DNA of 64,000 bases from Paramecium octaurelia (Eukaryota > Ciliophora > Oligohymenophorea > Peniculida > Parameciidae): positions 2,033 through 66,032 of the forward strand of contig CAJJDP010000047.1 of assembly GCA_905182995.1 (NCBI GenBank). Direction: 5' to 3'. How positions within the stretch are numbered: position 1 is the stretch's first letter; each line of letters opens with the position of its first letter. A model generated the notes under the pieces. That model made no database searches, had not been told where the DNA came from, and saw only the letters and a list, made by a program, of their open reading frames with translations. Positions 27,726 through 39,780 of the stretch are shown here, piece by piece. Both the position numbers and the translations under genes were made by a program.

Positions 27726-30575
27726 TCATAGTTGTTACTCTTTTGTAATTTATTCTAATTCATTCTAAATTGTCTGATCCTAGTTCTATTAAACTTAAGT
27801 ATTCTCCAATTATTATTACTAAGCTTGTTGTTGTTGTATTTATTATTATTAAATACCAATTTGTTAATTTTCAGATTACTGTTAGAAATTAATGTTTTCA
27901 ATTTCCTCCTATTAGTCTTAATAATTGTATTATTGTTGTTGTTGTTATTATTGTGGTTTTGGTGTTTCTTTAGAAATTTATGAATTTGATTTTGAGTTCT
28001 ACATTAATGAGAGACAATATTATGCTTTCACTTAATTTAATTTATCTTTATCAATTTTCTTAACATCGATCACATAATAACTTGACACAGGTCGATGATC
28101 GCTGTCTAAACATTCGTTTCTTCTGTAGAATTTTTATTCAAGTTTAGTTTCTTCTTTATGTTTGGCCAAAATTCTATCACACCAAGAGGGTGTCCTTTAC
28201 TTTTTGGAAGTATCATAAGTCTAACTATTTTTATCATATTTATAGGATGGCAAAAAGTCTATCAGACCTTCTTAATATTATTGCAGATATTGATTTTATG
28301 CTTTGCATTTAATTAATTGATCTTAGTTAATCAAATAACTTAAAATTTGTTTAGCTTAAATATGATTTTTATCTTTTGAAATGTAGGATTAATATGATTT
28401 AATTTTATCAACAGTGTCCTGATATGGCAGGTCAATTCTGAAATTCATATCTCCAAAAAAGAATGAATAATCTAAATTATTCAAATTGGTTTTATATTTA
28501 GAATTTTGAAATGCTTTAGAGTGAATTTCTTCTATGTCTGATAATCTATACTGATTCTTTTTATTGCCAGAAGTCAGATGACAGCAATTGAATCCAATCT
28601 AAACAATATGAACAATAATTATACTAATGAATCATCAAACTTGAATTTAACAAGTACACTTCCTTTGTTCCCCAGAGTTCCTCTTAATCCAGTTTTGACT
28701 ACATCAGTTTCAATTTTGGTTACTCTTGAAATTTGAGATGTTTTAACAAAGATAGAAGTATATAGACCTACCAAATCAGATTCGGCAATTTTAGCATAAG
28801 ACTCTAATTTTTCTAGATTTTGTTGAAATAAGTTATTCCACAATTAAATAGTTTTTTCGTTACTCATTATAACAATATTTTGTGGATTTAAATCGACAAT
28901 TTCTTAGAGTCCAAAAACTATGATATCTGGATTGGATAATTGATTATCTTGGAAACTTAGGATATTATTTGAAAAGTCAGTTGTTGTAGGGTGATTTCCT
29001 CCAACATTCCAAGTTACTAAAAGCACAGAAATCTAGTGATTTACACAGTACTATTTTTCCTATTCAATGATCCAATTATCAAAATGTGTATTGGCATCTG
29101 ATCCTATTAGCAATTGATTGATTGTGTTTTATTTGGTGTCATCTTCGAATTGGCGATTATAAAACCTTTCTATATTATTGTATCCATCTTTAAGCATGCC
29201 CATAAATCCCCTTTTGCCTTCTCTTGCCATTTCTGATATGGTACTTCCTGATCCGGAATATAAGAAACTCAATTGATCGCCATTGTTAGCCCACATGTTC
29301 TTATATTTGATAATGAGATCATGCAATAGCTTTTTGTTTGATTCATCAAATTAATTTAAAATACCACTATTATCAATATTGTTCAATTATAAATTGAGAT
29401 TTTTCAAAGTCTAATTCAAACTAAACAAAAACAGTTTGCTCATAAACAAATTAGTCCTATCCAAACAATCGAGACAATTGATTCTGAATACACCCTATTA
29501 TGCTGATTAGATTTGGTTGTCCTTTTCGTGATAGTATGAAAATAATTCAAGTGTTTTTTCAAACTATTAAATATATAGATTAAGTCCTGTAGATTTGCCA
29601 TTCTTAACATGAGCATGAAAATCAATCTACTAGTATTTAACATGATCTAATTAAGTTTGCTAAAACTAATAGTAGAAGTTCTCAGTTAACAATTATTCGA
29701 TTGATCTGTTATTTTGCATTAGGTTAACACAAAATATTTTACCATATCTTCTGAGTAAGTTAAAGTGTTTGACAAAAGCAGCGGATGTGAGTTCTTTTGA
29801 TCTGGTCAATTTGATACTTGAGACTCCATCTTGATTCCAGAAGATGGGCACTGAACCTCGAATAGCAACAAAGCTAATTATAGTGTCTCCTTTAATGAGA
29901 ATCTGTTCAGTTTCAATGAAATTAGCCACATGTCCATCATCATTGATTCCTCTTGAGTAGTATCGTGTGCCACCCATAAATCTGCTTCTTCTAGAAATCA
30001 AAACCACCGTCACTAATTATTTGTCTATATATGATTCTATTTATTCTACATACCCTTAAATCATAGGGAATTACCAATGAGAGGAGATCTTATTTTCTCT
30101 AAACCCACTTAACAATTTCTGATTCCAGACAAAACTATTTTCAAATTTGTTAAAATGTCTAGCAAGGGTGATGTCGCCATTGATAGAAAAATAGAATCCT
30201 TATTATAACAATTTCTTCTAATTTCCGAGACTCTCCAAGATATCTTTGTTCTGAGTGTTTTGTTCCTGGAATCAATAATAATAATACTTCAATCGCGTAA
30301 TACGAGACTTAATCTATGTGATAAATGATTTATTCCTTAATTGTTGCAGCTTTAGTGCATTCTTCAACCAATACTAGAAATGACTTATTAAACGTTTTGA
30401 ATATCCCTAAAATGTAGGAGACCCTTTTGTCGCCCTTGAGTTTCTCGTTGACATTCTGATTTTTGGGGCACTCTTCAATTATCTAAGAATTGCGATGAAT
30501 CTTCAATTAAGTTGTAATTTGGGGCAATTCTGTTTTAATCTAATAGGAGTAAGAATACACATACAATAATGACAT
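27726..30575 (-). CDS. synaptojanin-like inositol phosphatase (SAC + 5-phosphatase)
   Basis: Predicted 933 residues with introns 30266-30287 (ends CAG) and 28599-28624. The N-terminal half is a SAC phosphoinositide phosphatase: RSRFMGGTRYYSRG, ANFIETEQ, and the catalytic C-x5-R in RINCLDCLDRTN (about residue 366). The second half is an inositol-5-phosphatase: VTWNVGGNHP (about 513), FGLQEIVDLN, FNCCHLTSG, FFFGDMNFRI (about 694), PSWCDRIL (about 780) and SDHRPVSS. All catalytic residues I can check are present. The tail is polyglutamine-like. Two phosphatase domains in this order define synaptojanins, which act on PI(4,5)P2 at sites of endocytosis; no proline-rich tail is seen. The start ATG is followed by a Tyr-rich stretch (SLLYVYSYSYQ). 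Confidence 0.92.
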
Positions 30576-30658
30576 TTTGATATGCAGTAAGGTAGAATAA
30601 TTTCAAATTAGTCATGTATATATTAATGTATATATATATATATTTAATTAAATTAATA

Positions 30659-31353
30659 TCAATTGAGTTTTTTGGAAAATTGATATCTGTGTTTACCAGT
30701 CTTGAGCATTTCGAACAGTTGGTTGGAGTAGATTGGAGGGTCGTGGTCTTCGTTGGACAAGGAGGAATCAAGAGAAGTTTCATTGCTTTCGAACTATGAT
30801 TGTTATAGAGATTACTCTTTCATCAGTTAATGAGGATATGGTTTCTTGGGTGGGAATGTGAAAATTTTTAGTAAGTTCTTGAAATTTGTGCTGATAAAAC
30901 TGCTGGTGTCTTTGTTGTCTTCCCAGTCTCTCTTGCACAATAATAACCTACAAATTATCACATTATTTTGAGAGTGCATTTTTTTGTCTTTTTAGATCAT
31001 GCAATTCTGTTTGCAAAATGCAATTGTCTTCCTTTTATTAATTTAATTCGTAGAGAATCTTTCTTCGGTCCTCTTCCCACCTTCTTTGGCTATTCTTGAA
31101 AATGTTTGGGTTGATCAATTTCTCAATTAATACGATACTATACTTAGATTGGTTAGTTATGATACTGTATTTATTTGGTTACAAATTCGATAAAAGATAA
31201 TGAGATTTTGGAATGGTTGAAATATTGTTCAAATAATTGCATCTATTGTTGTTATTGCACGTATTCATTAATGTTATGTTGCGAAGTGCTTCTGTGTTTC
31301 AGTATGCCATGTTAATGATTCTGATTAATGTCGAATTTTAGATTAGTGCTCAT
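30659..31353 (-). CDS. small coiled-coil protein, unknown
   Basis: Predicted 214 residues with introns 31138-31165 and 30794-30815. It starts MSTNLKFDINQNHQHG, then has a QQQQQ run. A charged central helix follows (SQRRWEEDRRKILYELNQQK, then DLKRQKNALSKQCDNLQ) that looks like a coiled coil, and then a hydrophilic end rich in Ser and Asp. No family was recognised. Both introns are forced, since each unspliced frame meets TGA soon after. It lies 83 bp upstream of the synaptojanin-like gene on the same strand and 182 bp, head to head, from the RTEL1-type helicase. Confidence 0.6.
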
Positions 31354-31535
31354 TGATTTTGGTAGAGTTTCTTCCTTGCCCTTTTGTTTTCTCAATTCTA
31401 GTCTTCAATATCAATTACTTACTTGCATAATTGATTCCTATGGATTTAGGAGTAGTTTAATTCATAATTTAAATTTGTAATTGTTAAATATATATTGTTA
31501 GTTTGAACCAAAAAAATAAATGAATTATTTTAATT

Positions 31536-34372
31536 ATGAATCCTCCAATTTCGATGTCATAGAATATTAAAAGTAAGTCACACCACTAATTGATTGATGA
31601 TGAGTCTGATCTCACGGCAAAAGGCAGAATATCCGAAATAGAACTCGATAATGAATTATGCAAAAAGCAATAAGCATTGTCTCTAGCCTATACTGAAATC
31701 TACTTCCCACACAAACCTTATGACGTCTAATTGAAGTATATGGAGAGTGTTGTACAAACTTTGGATAGGAAACATAATGCATTGTATAATTACATTCTTG
31801 AATATTAACCCTAGATTGGAATCACCCACCGGAACAGGAAAGACTCTATCCTTATTATGTGCATCTCTAGGTTGGCTGACCAAACACAGAAAGGAACAAT
31901 AGAAAACCAACAACCCAACCAAATTAAGAATTATTTACGCTTCAAGAACTCATGCACAATTAAAGTAAGTGGCCCAAGAATTAAAGAAGACAGTTTACAA
32001 ACCCAACGTATCAGTTTTGGGTTCAAGGGATCAATACTGTTTAAGAGGCGATTTCTACAATATCAAAGGGAATCTCTTGAATTAGAATTGTCGAAAAGTA
32101 GTAAAGGCCAATCAATGCTAATACTTTAAAAAGGATGTTGTAATGTTCATGGCATTACAATACAAGACCCTCATAAATAGTTTAGAAGAGGCAAAATAAT
32201 TCGGATATAAAAACAAAATCTGTCCCTATTACTTCGAGAGATAGAGATTGGATGAGGCCGACATCATACTCCTCCCGTACAATTACCTCTTGGAAAAAGA
32301 TTTCTAAGATTACGTCAACATTGACAATTCAATCCTGATTTTTGATGAAGCACATAATGTACAATCAACAGCTGAAGAGGGATCATCCTTTTTTATCACG
32401 CAAAACATCATTATTGAGGCTGAGAAGGACTTGGAAAAGTGGATCGATGAGTTAGAGACTGTCCCCATATTCTATGAGTAATTAAAAGTCAAACTCAATC
32501 AGGCAAAACTCTATAATGAATTGAAAGAATATCGATCCATTGTGATCACAATCAGAACCTTTTCATAATATTTAGAATAACTAAAATAATAGCCAATCTT
32601 CACATTATAGGATACGAATGAAAAATATCAAATCCTAGATGCTCGCTAAATTCAAAGTCTGATCTTCCAATACACCTCAGATGAAGATAATACATTCAGA
32701 TTATGGAATGATTCAGTGTTGACCAATTATGCAAAAGGAATCACTAGAAATAATATCGCCAGATACCTATCACATTGTATGATCTTAATAGATGTTATGA
32801 GTGAGTTATCACAATTTCCAGCTAATCACTTTGAGTCATGGACCAAATTCATTATGAATGTCTATGATTTGATTAGAGTTGAAGATGAAAGAGAAAAGTA
32901 GAAGCAATCTCTATCCTCTTTGCAAAATTAATTCAATCAATACAAATTATCCTTCATGATCGACGTAGCCAATTAAATTACTATTTACATGTGGTGTTTA
33001 GAACCCTCATTAGCATTTTAAAGAATACTCTCAAAGAACATTCATTCCGTGCTTTTGACTTCAGGCACACTATCCCCCATGTAATCATGGACATGCGAAT
33101 TAAGAATGAACTTCTAAACATAATTTTAAAGTCCACACATTATCAACATTTAATAAAGTCTTATTGTATTTTAACATAAATAGTTTGATTTCTCCTATTA
33201 ATAAAGGAACAACGACGAGTAATTTAATAGGCTTGGGTAGAATCTATTAAATTTCTCGTATGTTATTCCAAATGGAATTTTAGTTATCTTTTCATCATAC
33301 AGTCTTATGTTTAAATTCAGAAGCAAATTGACATCCAGTAAATTATTGTTTAGATTAAACGAAATCAAACATTGCTTATGGGAACCCTAATAGACAGGTG
33401 AAATGCAAAATGTGTTTGAGTTGTATAAGTAACATTCCAAAAAAGGTGCCATCATGTTTGCAGTTCAAAGAGGAAAAGTAGCTGAAGGAATTGATTTCTC
33501 GGATGAACTATGCAGAGCTGTATTTCTAGTTGGAGTTCCTTATCCTCCAAAACAGGATCATAAAGTCTCGTAGAAGATGGAATATTTAGAAAAAATATAC
33601 AACGATCCTGAATTTAATGATTAAGATAGGCTAAGGAGTTAGGAATGGTATTGCTAATAAGCAATCAGAGCTACCAATTAAGCCTTAGGCAGAGTCATTA
33701 GACATGTAAATGATTATGGGTATTACAATATTATTAATAAGAATCGTGTTTTTGTGTGACAAGCGATTTGAGTATACAGATATTAAAAAAGGATTCTCTG
33801 AATGGGTGAAAACAGCACTCAAACCTTGGGTGAATGATGATGAAGTTCTTAAATAAACCAAAGCATTTTACAATAGAACTGATAATAATTTTCAAACTCC
33901 AAGTTAAAAGATTATGACTGAAGAAAAAAGTAGTCAATAGTCAGAGGTTAAGAAGAGAAATCTTAAACTATTTGGTCTGAAATGCTAAAAGTAATTAGAG
34001 AAACTTAAGTCTGATTCCTAATATGACATTGAAGAATAAGAAAAGCCTTAATATTTATAGATAGAATCTAAATAGGTATGTGAGACTGAGGAAAAACAGC
34101 AATTTGAATAATCAGAAATCAATTTTACTCCGTCTCAAGGAAAAAACAAAATCAAAATTTAAATTCAAAGTAATAAAGCATAAGTTGATGATCAAATTGT
34201 AAATTCTGCATTAAATCAACAAAAATTAAACTAAATTTTAAATAATGACAATAATACTGATTAATTTAATTATTTTACTTCTTAAAAAGACTTTTTCTCA
34301 TCGATTAAGCAACCTTAGTAATAATCAGAATCACAACGAAAAGGAATTATTAAAATAAAATAAAAAAAGTGA
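31536..34372 (+). CDS. RTEL1: RTEL1-type Fe-S DNA helicase
   Basis: Predicted 927 residues with introns 31784-31814 and 33720-33741 (ends AAG). It belongs to the XPD/FANCJ/RTEL1 group of 5'-3' DNA helicases with an iron-sulphur cluster. Seen in order: Walker [10 protein letters not shown] (about 86), [16 protein letters not shown] and three further cysteines (NQNC, NQC, KICPYY) that should hold the 4Fe-4S cluster, IFDEAHN (about 259), LLTSGTLSP (about 493), [28 protein letters not shown] and QALGRVIRH (about 705). The spacing and the SRTHAQL and GSRDQ text fit RTEL1 better than XPD, FANCJ or DDX11. RTEL1 unwinds D-loops and protects telomeres. The last 170 residues are low-complexity Q/K-rich; vertebrate-type harmonin and RING domains are not seen. 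A related, motif-less gene lies at 52630-54820. Confidence 0.88.
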
Positions 34373-34774
34373 ATCAATTTAATTAGTTTTTTAAATATCT
34401 AAAAAAATAACATTTTAATTTATAATATTTATAAGTTGCGTTAAAGTTTAAAGATTGACACTTTAATTTTGAATAACATCCAAATCTTGATTAGAAGAAA
34501 GTTGATTACATTTAAGAATAAGTTATGTATTTTAAGCGCAGTTTATTAAATAAAAATGAAAATATTGATTGAATGTTATAACATACTTTAAATTTAAATA
34601 TTTACAAATTGATTAGTTCTTCAACTTAAGGGTTGTTGATTAATAATATAAATATTGAATTTGATATTCTACTAAAATTTTATAGTTTAATCTTAGAATT
34701 TTAGTAGAATTATAATTATACCAATTTTACTATATAGATGAAATACATTCAGAAGAAGGATAAAAGTTTATTTA
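34373..34774. other. AT-rich spacer behind the helicase gene
   Basis: No conserved motif. A short frame at 34739-34858 (MKYIQKKDKSLFNVQNQSL) overlaps the start of the next, decayed gene in another frame and I do not support it as a gene. Confidence 0.4.
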
Positions 34775-37370
34775 ATGTACAAAATCAATCGCTAATAAGG
34801 TGGAGAGCTTAAATTGCATGGAGTCAAAAAATTGATGGATACAATATTCGGGATTGAATATTTGAAAAATTTATATTATTTTATTAGGATACTGTATAAT
34901 GATGATTTTCAAGCAATTGAGATAGTCTAAAATTTAGTAGAAAATTAATGTAAATCAATTGAAGAGCTGTTAAGATGGATTAAAAATATAAATTATTGTT
35001 GGATTTTAGGAAATACTAAGGGTTAAGTTTAATAAATAAAAATTTGAAGGTTGATTAAGATTTAAAATTTTATGTATCATTACGTAAACGTAAGAGATAA
35101 TTCTATAGACTAATAAAATATTATTTTTATTGGAGAACAAGATGAAGGAAAAACAACATTGTTTGAATGCATTCATTAATTATTATTTTGAAACTTCATG
35201 GTATCAAAAATCTAAATTAGTTATTGCAAATGACGAACCAATCACTGAAATATCAAGTTACTATCTTGAACCTTACAATTATCGATCATATGGAATACAC
35301 TTGATGGATACACCATCAATTTCTGGATGGGATGATTAAGATGTTATTGATAAGATATTCAATTTGATTGAGGAATTTAAATAGTCTATTGATTTAATTG
35401 TAATATGTTTGAAAGCAACTCACTCGCGATTAACTGAAGAAGCAAAATAAATTTTATCTACAATTGCTAACATTCTAGACATATAAGATTCAAATAAATT
35501 ACTAATCGCTCGTACATTTTATTCAGGAGGACAAGTTGATTTTTCTTTTTTAGCTAAATAGGGTAGTCCATTTTAAGATATTTATAGATTTCTATCTAAT
35601 AGTTGGCATCTAGAATTTAATGGAGCATCCTTAGTCTAAAAGCCACCAAATTCAACAGCACCACCAGTTTATTTTTAAAAAACTTTAGAAAATTTTAAAC
35701 AACTTGCATTTAAAATAATAGCTCAAAAAAATAGCGTAACAACAATAATTATTTTGGATTTTAAAATAAACTTATAGCCCAGATAATTTGAAATCATTCA
35801 CATTTATCCCCTAATACCATCAGCCAAATTTTCCAGTGAGTCCATTCTGCCAAAACAGCACAAAACCTGAATGAAATTCCTATAATGATTTAGATTTAGA
35901 TATAAATTTTAATGATTCATTCGATAGAGATCAAGTCGAGGAACTTCTAAAGAATGTAATCTCATAAAGTAGAATCTATAAAATGCTAATTCATTTAAAT
36001 TTTATTAGTTACCTACTGAATAACCCTTGCAACTAGATGATATCAATGATTTGAAAACTTTAGTTTTAATAGGAGATACAGGAGCAGGCAAATCAACAAT
36101 GATTAACTTCTTTTGCAATTACTAGATAGGGGTTTAATTTGAAGATCCATTCAGAGTTATAATTAAAGATAGAATCGGAAAGGATTTCTATCAATAGTAA
36201 CAGAAAGTTTACATCTCCAATATTAAGGAATATTTATTTGGAAGGAACTAATTGAAGACCAGCTCTAAGAATAATAGACACTCCTAGTTTTGATGAAACT
36301 GAAGAGGATTACTAGCATGATGAAATATCGAAATTAATTATAGATAAATTAAAGGATTTAGATTAAATTACTTTAATTTGCTTTGTAATTAAATCAAGTC
36401 TAGTTAGATTATCGATGTCCCAAATGAATGTAATGAATCATTTATTGAAAAAATTTGGAAATAATATTGTAGAGTAGTTCATGTTTCTATTTACTTTTGC
36501 AGATTTTGAAGTCCCTTTAGCGCTTTAAGCACTAAAATTTAATGGAGATTCAAACCACTTAAAAAGCCCTATAGCTGATCTTATAAACCAAGCAAAGTAA
36601 CCATTTTGGTTCAAAAATTTAATATTCCGCCTTTCAAAGCTTCAAAAAATAAATATCCCTTAAACAGTTATGGAATAAGGCTTATTCTTCTTTTAAGAGG
36701 TTTTTTGAAGAAAAAATTCTAGTAACAAATAGCTTTAACCCAAGTTATATATATAAAAATCAATAAAGAATGCAATTTTTGATTTAAGAATATAAATAGA
36801 TTAACTGTTAGTTGAAATTGATGTAATTTAATAAACAAAAGAATTTATATAAGAAAGTTAGGCATAAGATGAAATTAAGAATAAGATGATTCCTTCAACA
36901 GAAATAGTGAAGATTAACATAAACCCAGGGGAGTATGTTTCGAATTGTGTAAATGCTATTTTACTTGCCATTATCCATGCACAACTGCTGAATCAGATTA
37001 AAAAAGTGGTTGTTCTGCAATGGTGAATGGTGTTTGGGTTGTTTGCCCAGATAAATATCGTTGGGAAGAGCATAAAAGTGACAGATATCGTTATGAGGAA
37101 ATATAATTAATGAAGAAAGTTTAATATAATAAGGATACCAAGGAAGAAGAAATGAAGACATTGGAAGAAAATGAGAGACATTGTCAACTAAATTGCAAAT
37201 AATTAATTGATGAGCTCATAAAATAGTCTAAATCTCTAGGGTATATTCCATAATAAATGACACAAAAGGAATATATTGATTAAAATTTGGTTGAAAAGTC
37301 GTAAAAAGGAAAAGAAGGGAGAGATAAAGCTTTATTAGCTATCAAAGATAAATGTGATGAGTTAGAATGA
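34775..37370 (+). pseudogene. decayed protein with two GTP-binding domains
   Basis: Coding-like sequence with at least five frame breaks and two in-frame TGAs that no GT-AG intron of the local size explains. The order of pieces is that of one protein: an N-terminal piece at 34775-35044 (GGELKLHGVKKLMDTIFG), then after a TGA a first P-loop GEQDEGKTTL (near 35120) whose frame slips in a T run near 35185, then MDTPSISGW (G3). Next comes a second P-loop LIGDTGAGKST (near 36080), IIDTPSFDETEED (G3), a helical part (LKQLWNKAYSSFKRFFEE), and a cysteine-rich end CKCYFTCHYPC with a charged coiled coil stopping at 37368. The G motifs recall AIG1/IRG- or septin-like GTPases. Either this is a pseudogene or the assembly here has several indels; neighbouring genes need no such repair. 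Confidence 0.6.
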
Positions 37371-37832
37371 AATTTAATATGAATATCAAACCTTATAATC
37401 TTTTATATTTTTTTGTATTGGAATTGGCTAAATAGAATTCTCCAACTTAGATAAAGTGATATTTGATATCACTTTATCTATAAATTACATTAAAACTATC
37501 ATCTCAAGATTGATAATACTTTCATTATAATCTTTGTAGTTGATAAAGAATTATGTATAAGATTCTCACTCAATTCAGCTCTTAATCATGATTTTAATTA
37601 ATCAAGAAATAAAAAGAAGTAGTTTCTAATTATTATAATATTTATAAGATTATGGCTAAATGGCAATCAAATAATAATATAAATGTTGATAATAATATTT
37701 TTTGCATAAATTAAGAAATTTAAATTATCAAAATATAATAGTTTATATTTACATTTTTTAGTGAAAAATGCTAATTTTCACTCTCAAGATTTCTCTTTGC
37801 TGAATTTTGGACTTTGATAAAGAATAATAAAA
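37371..37832. other. intergenic stretch with a long hairpin
   Basis: AT-rich and without a gene. It carries a perfect inverted repeat at 37448-37480, listed separately, and otherwise nothing I recognise. Confidence 0.5.
37448..37480. repeat. perfect 15-bp inverted repeat with 3-base loop
   Basis: The arm TAGATAAAGTGATAT at 37448-37462 is followed by TTG and then by its exact reverse complement at 37466-37480. As RNA it would form a 15-bp hairpin. It lies 77 bp behind the stop of the decayed GTPase gene and 350 bp before the WD-type gene. It could be part of a transcript end, a small RNA, or the remains of a short insertion. Confidence 0.85.
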
Positions 37833-39727
37833 ATGAAGAATAATTCTGTGAAATTTAAGCATAATGTGCCAAAATCATCTACTACATCTGTGATATCTGA
37901 ATTTTCATGTGAAGAATCACCTATGCCTAATGCATTTTAATATTAAAGCTTTACTCATGCCTAAACAATCTCAGCAAAACTAAACAAAACATCTATTTAC
38001 AATTAGTAGAATATAATCTTTAACACTCCCAGATGTCTTGCAGTTCCATTCAAAGAAATTGTATCCATCTTTTATTCATATTTTTAGGAAAGAGACGAGG
38101 TTCTTTCGAAAACTCCCATGAATAAAGGATATTAGGCTAGTAATAGGATTGGAACAGCCAATCAGGAGCCTGCAACATTTTCTGATGCTCTCATCAAATA
38201 ATCTAAGTACACAGAGGAGAGTTTGAGGAAAATATCTAAGCTTGAGAAATTTTTGGAGAAGTAGAAAAAAAGTCATCAAAAGCCTTTGCACATATTATCT
38301 AGTGAGGAGACTCCAAAAAAATTATAAAATCATAATCATATTGAGGGTCTGGTCTTAAGAAGTGAGAATTAACCTTAATAAAAGAATTTGGATCCAAAAG
38401 TAAATAAAAAATTTCATCAATTGATGGATGAATTAAGGATTATTAGAAAAGTAATAATTTAATTTATCTAATAGAATATTTAATATTTTTCTGCTTTTGA
38501 TGGTTCATATTCCCAATGTAGACAGGATCTCAATAACTTTGTGGCCTTGAAATAATAAAATGGTATTTTGATCAATAATGGGAATCACCTTTCAAGAATA
38601 GAACTGATAAACGACACATTTAGAACTGAGAGGATTTGCGATTTGCCTGAACATGACTCGAAGTTTCTATCAATGTGTATTTGTGATAAGGAGTTTTCAG
38701 ATGAAATGATTATCACAGGTACAGACAAGGGAAATGTGATGGGGTGGAACTATTTCAAGAATCAAGTCTATCATTATTATGGGTTGAATAATCAATACAA
38801 TTGTAATTTATAATAGCATTCCCAACCAATATTCATCACTCAATCTAAGCAAAATATCTTTGTTGGTACTAAAAACAATGTAAAATATTGTTATTAATTT
38901 AGGAATTATTAATTCTAGATGAAAGAATGAATGAAACTAGATGCTTATCACTTACTTTATAAAAAAATAAAAACAAGTAATATCTTAGGGCCAACTCAAT
39001 TTAATCTCCAATGTTACCTAGATTTGGAACATCAATAATAGAAAGTCCATTGACAAAGCCATTGGATCCAAACCTGTTCAATGAAACTAACTTTTAATTA
39101 GATGAAGAATTTGATGAAATAAAAGGGGATATGGAAGAAGAATTCCCCACTTTTAAGCAATTGGATGATTTATGTTTGGAAGACATTTAAATGATCAAAT
39201 ATATTGATGTGAATGACTATAATGTTTTAGTTACTATGACTAATGGTTTTATTCATTTGGATATTAGAAACCCGAAGATCGAACAATTCAGCTACGAATA
39301 AATAAATCATAGTTCATTAAAAGCTTTATTCACTCCCAGTAATACTAATAACATTGTATACTCAAGTTCAAGTTCTGATGAATGCTTGTTATGGAATTTG
39401 TAAAGAAATGAGGTGCTATTTCATAAGAAATTGCAAAGTAACCCTCTGGATATGATAATTTCTAAGGAAACTAAGGAAATCCTGTTCCTACATTAGGATA
39501 AGAATGATTCTTTGGTTAAAATTTATAATAATTCATAATCCAAAATGAAATATAGCGATGAATTATATGCGCCTAATTTTAATATGTAAAAGATAGTGCT
39601 GGATCAATTAAATCAGAGTCTATATGGAATTGGACCATATTCATTGAGAACTTGGAATTACTTTTAGTAGAGGGAAATAAATTTAATATAAGAAGAAATG
39701 AGACATTAATTGGAATGTTTATATTGA
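37833..39727 (+). CDS. WD-repeat-type protein
   Basis: Predicted 606 residues with introns 38061-38087, 38451-38474 and 38880-38902. The first 190 residues are hydrophilic, rich in Ser, Lys and Gln (KNNSVKFKHNVPKSSTTSV). From about residue 200 the sequence has beta-propeller features: EMIITGTDKGNVMGWNYF, KQNIFVGTKNN, VLVTMTNGFIHLDIRNP, IVYSSSSSDECLLWNL and SLYGIGPYSLRTWNYF, each ending in Trp or a similar residue in the manner of WD40 blades. An acidic loop (FDEIKGDMEEEF) lies between blades. It should be a scaffold, with no enzyme motif visible. No specific orthologue was recognised. One of the introns has a length divisible by three and could be exonic. Confidence 0.65.
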
Positions 39728-39780
39728 TTTAACTTATAAAAAAAAGTTTGTTAATTATTAAATAATCTATCACAATTATT

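Noticed and set aside
30620-30660. TA dinucleotide run as a functional repeat
   Set aside because: A short low-complexity AT stretch just downstream of a stop codon; nothing supports a function.
33720-33741. Frameshift rather than an intron in the helicase
   Set aside because: The 22-nt segment starts GTA, restores the XPD-family text [11 protein letters not shown] when removed, and sits at the same place and phase as the intron in the paralogue.
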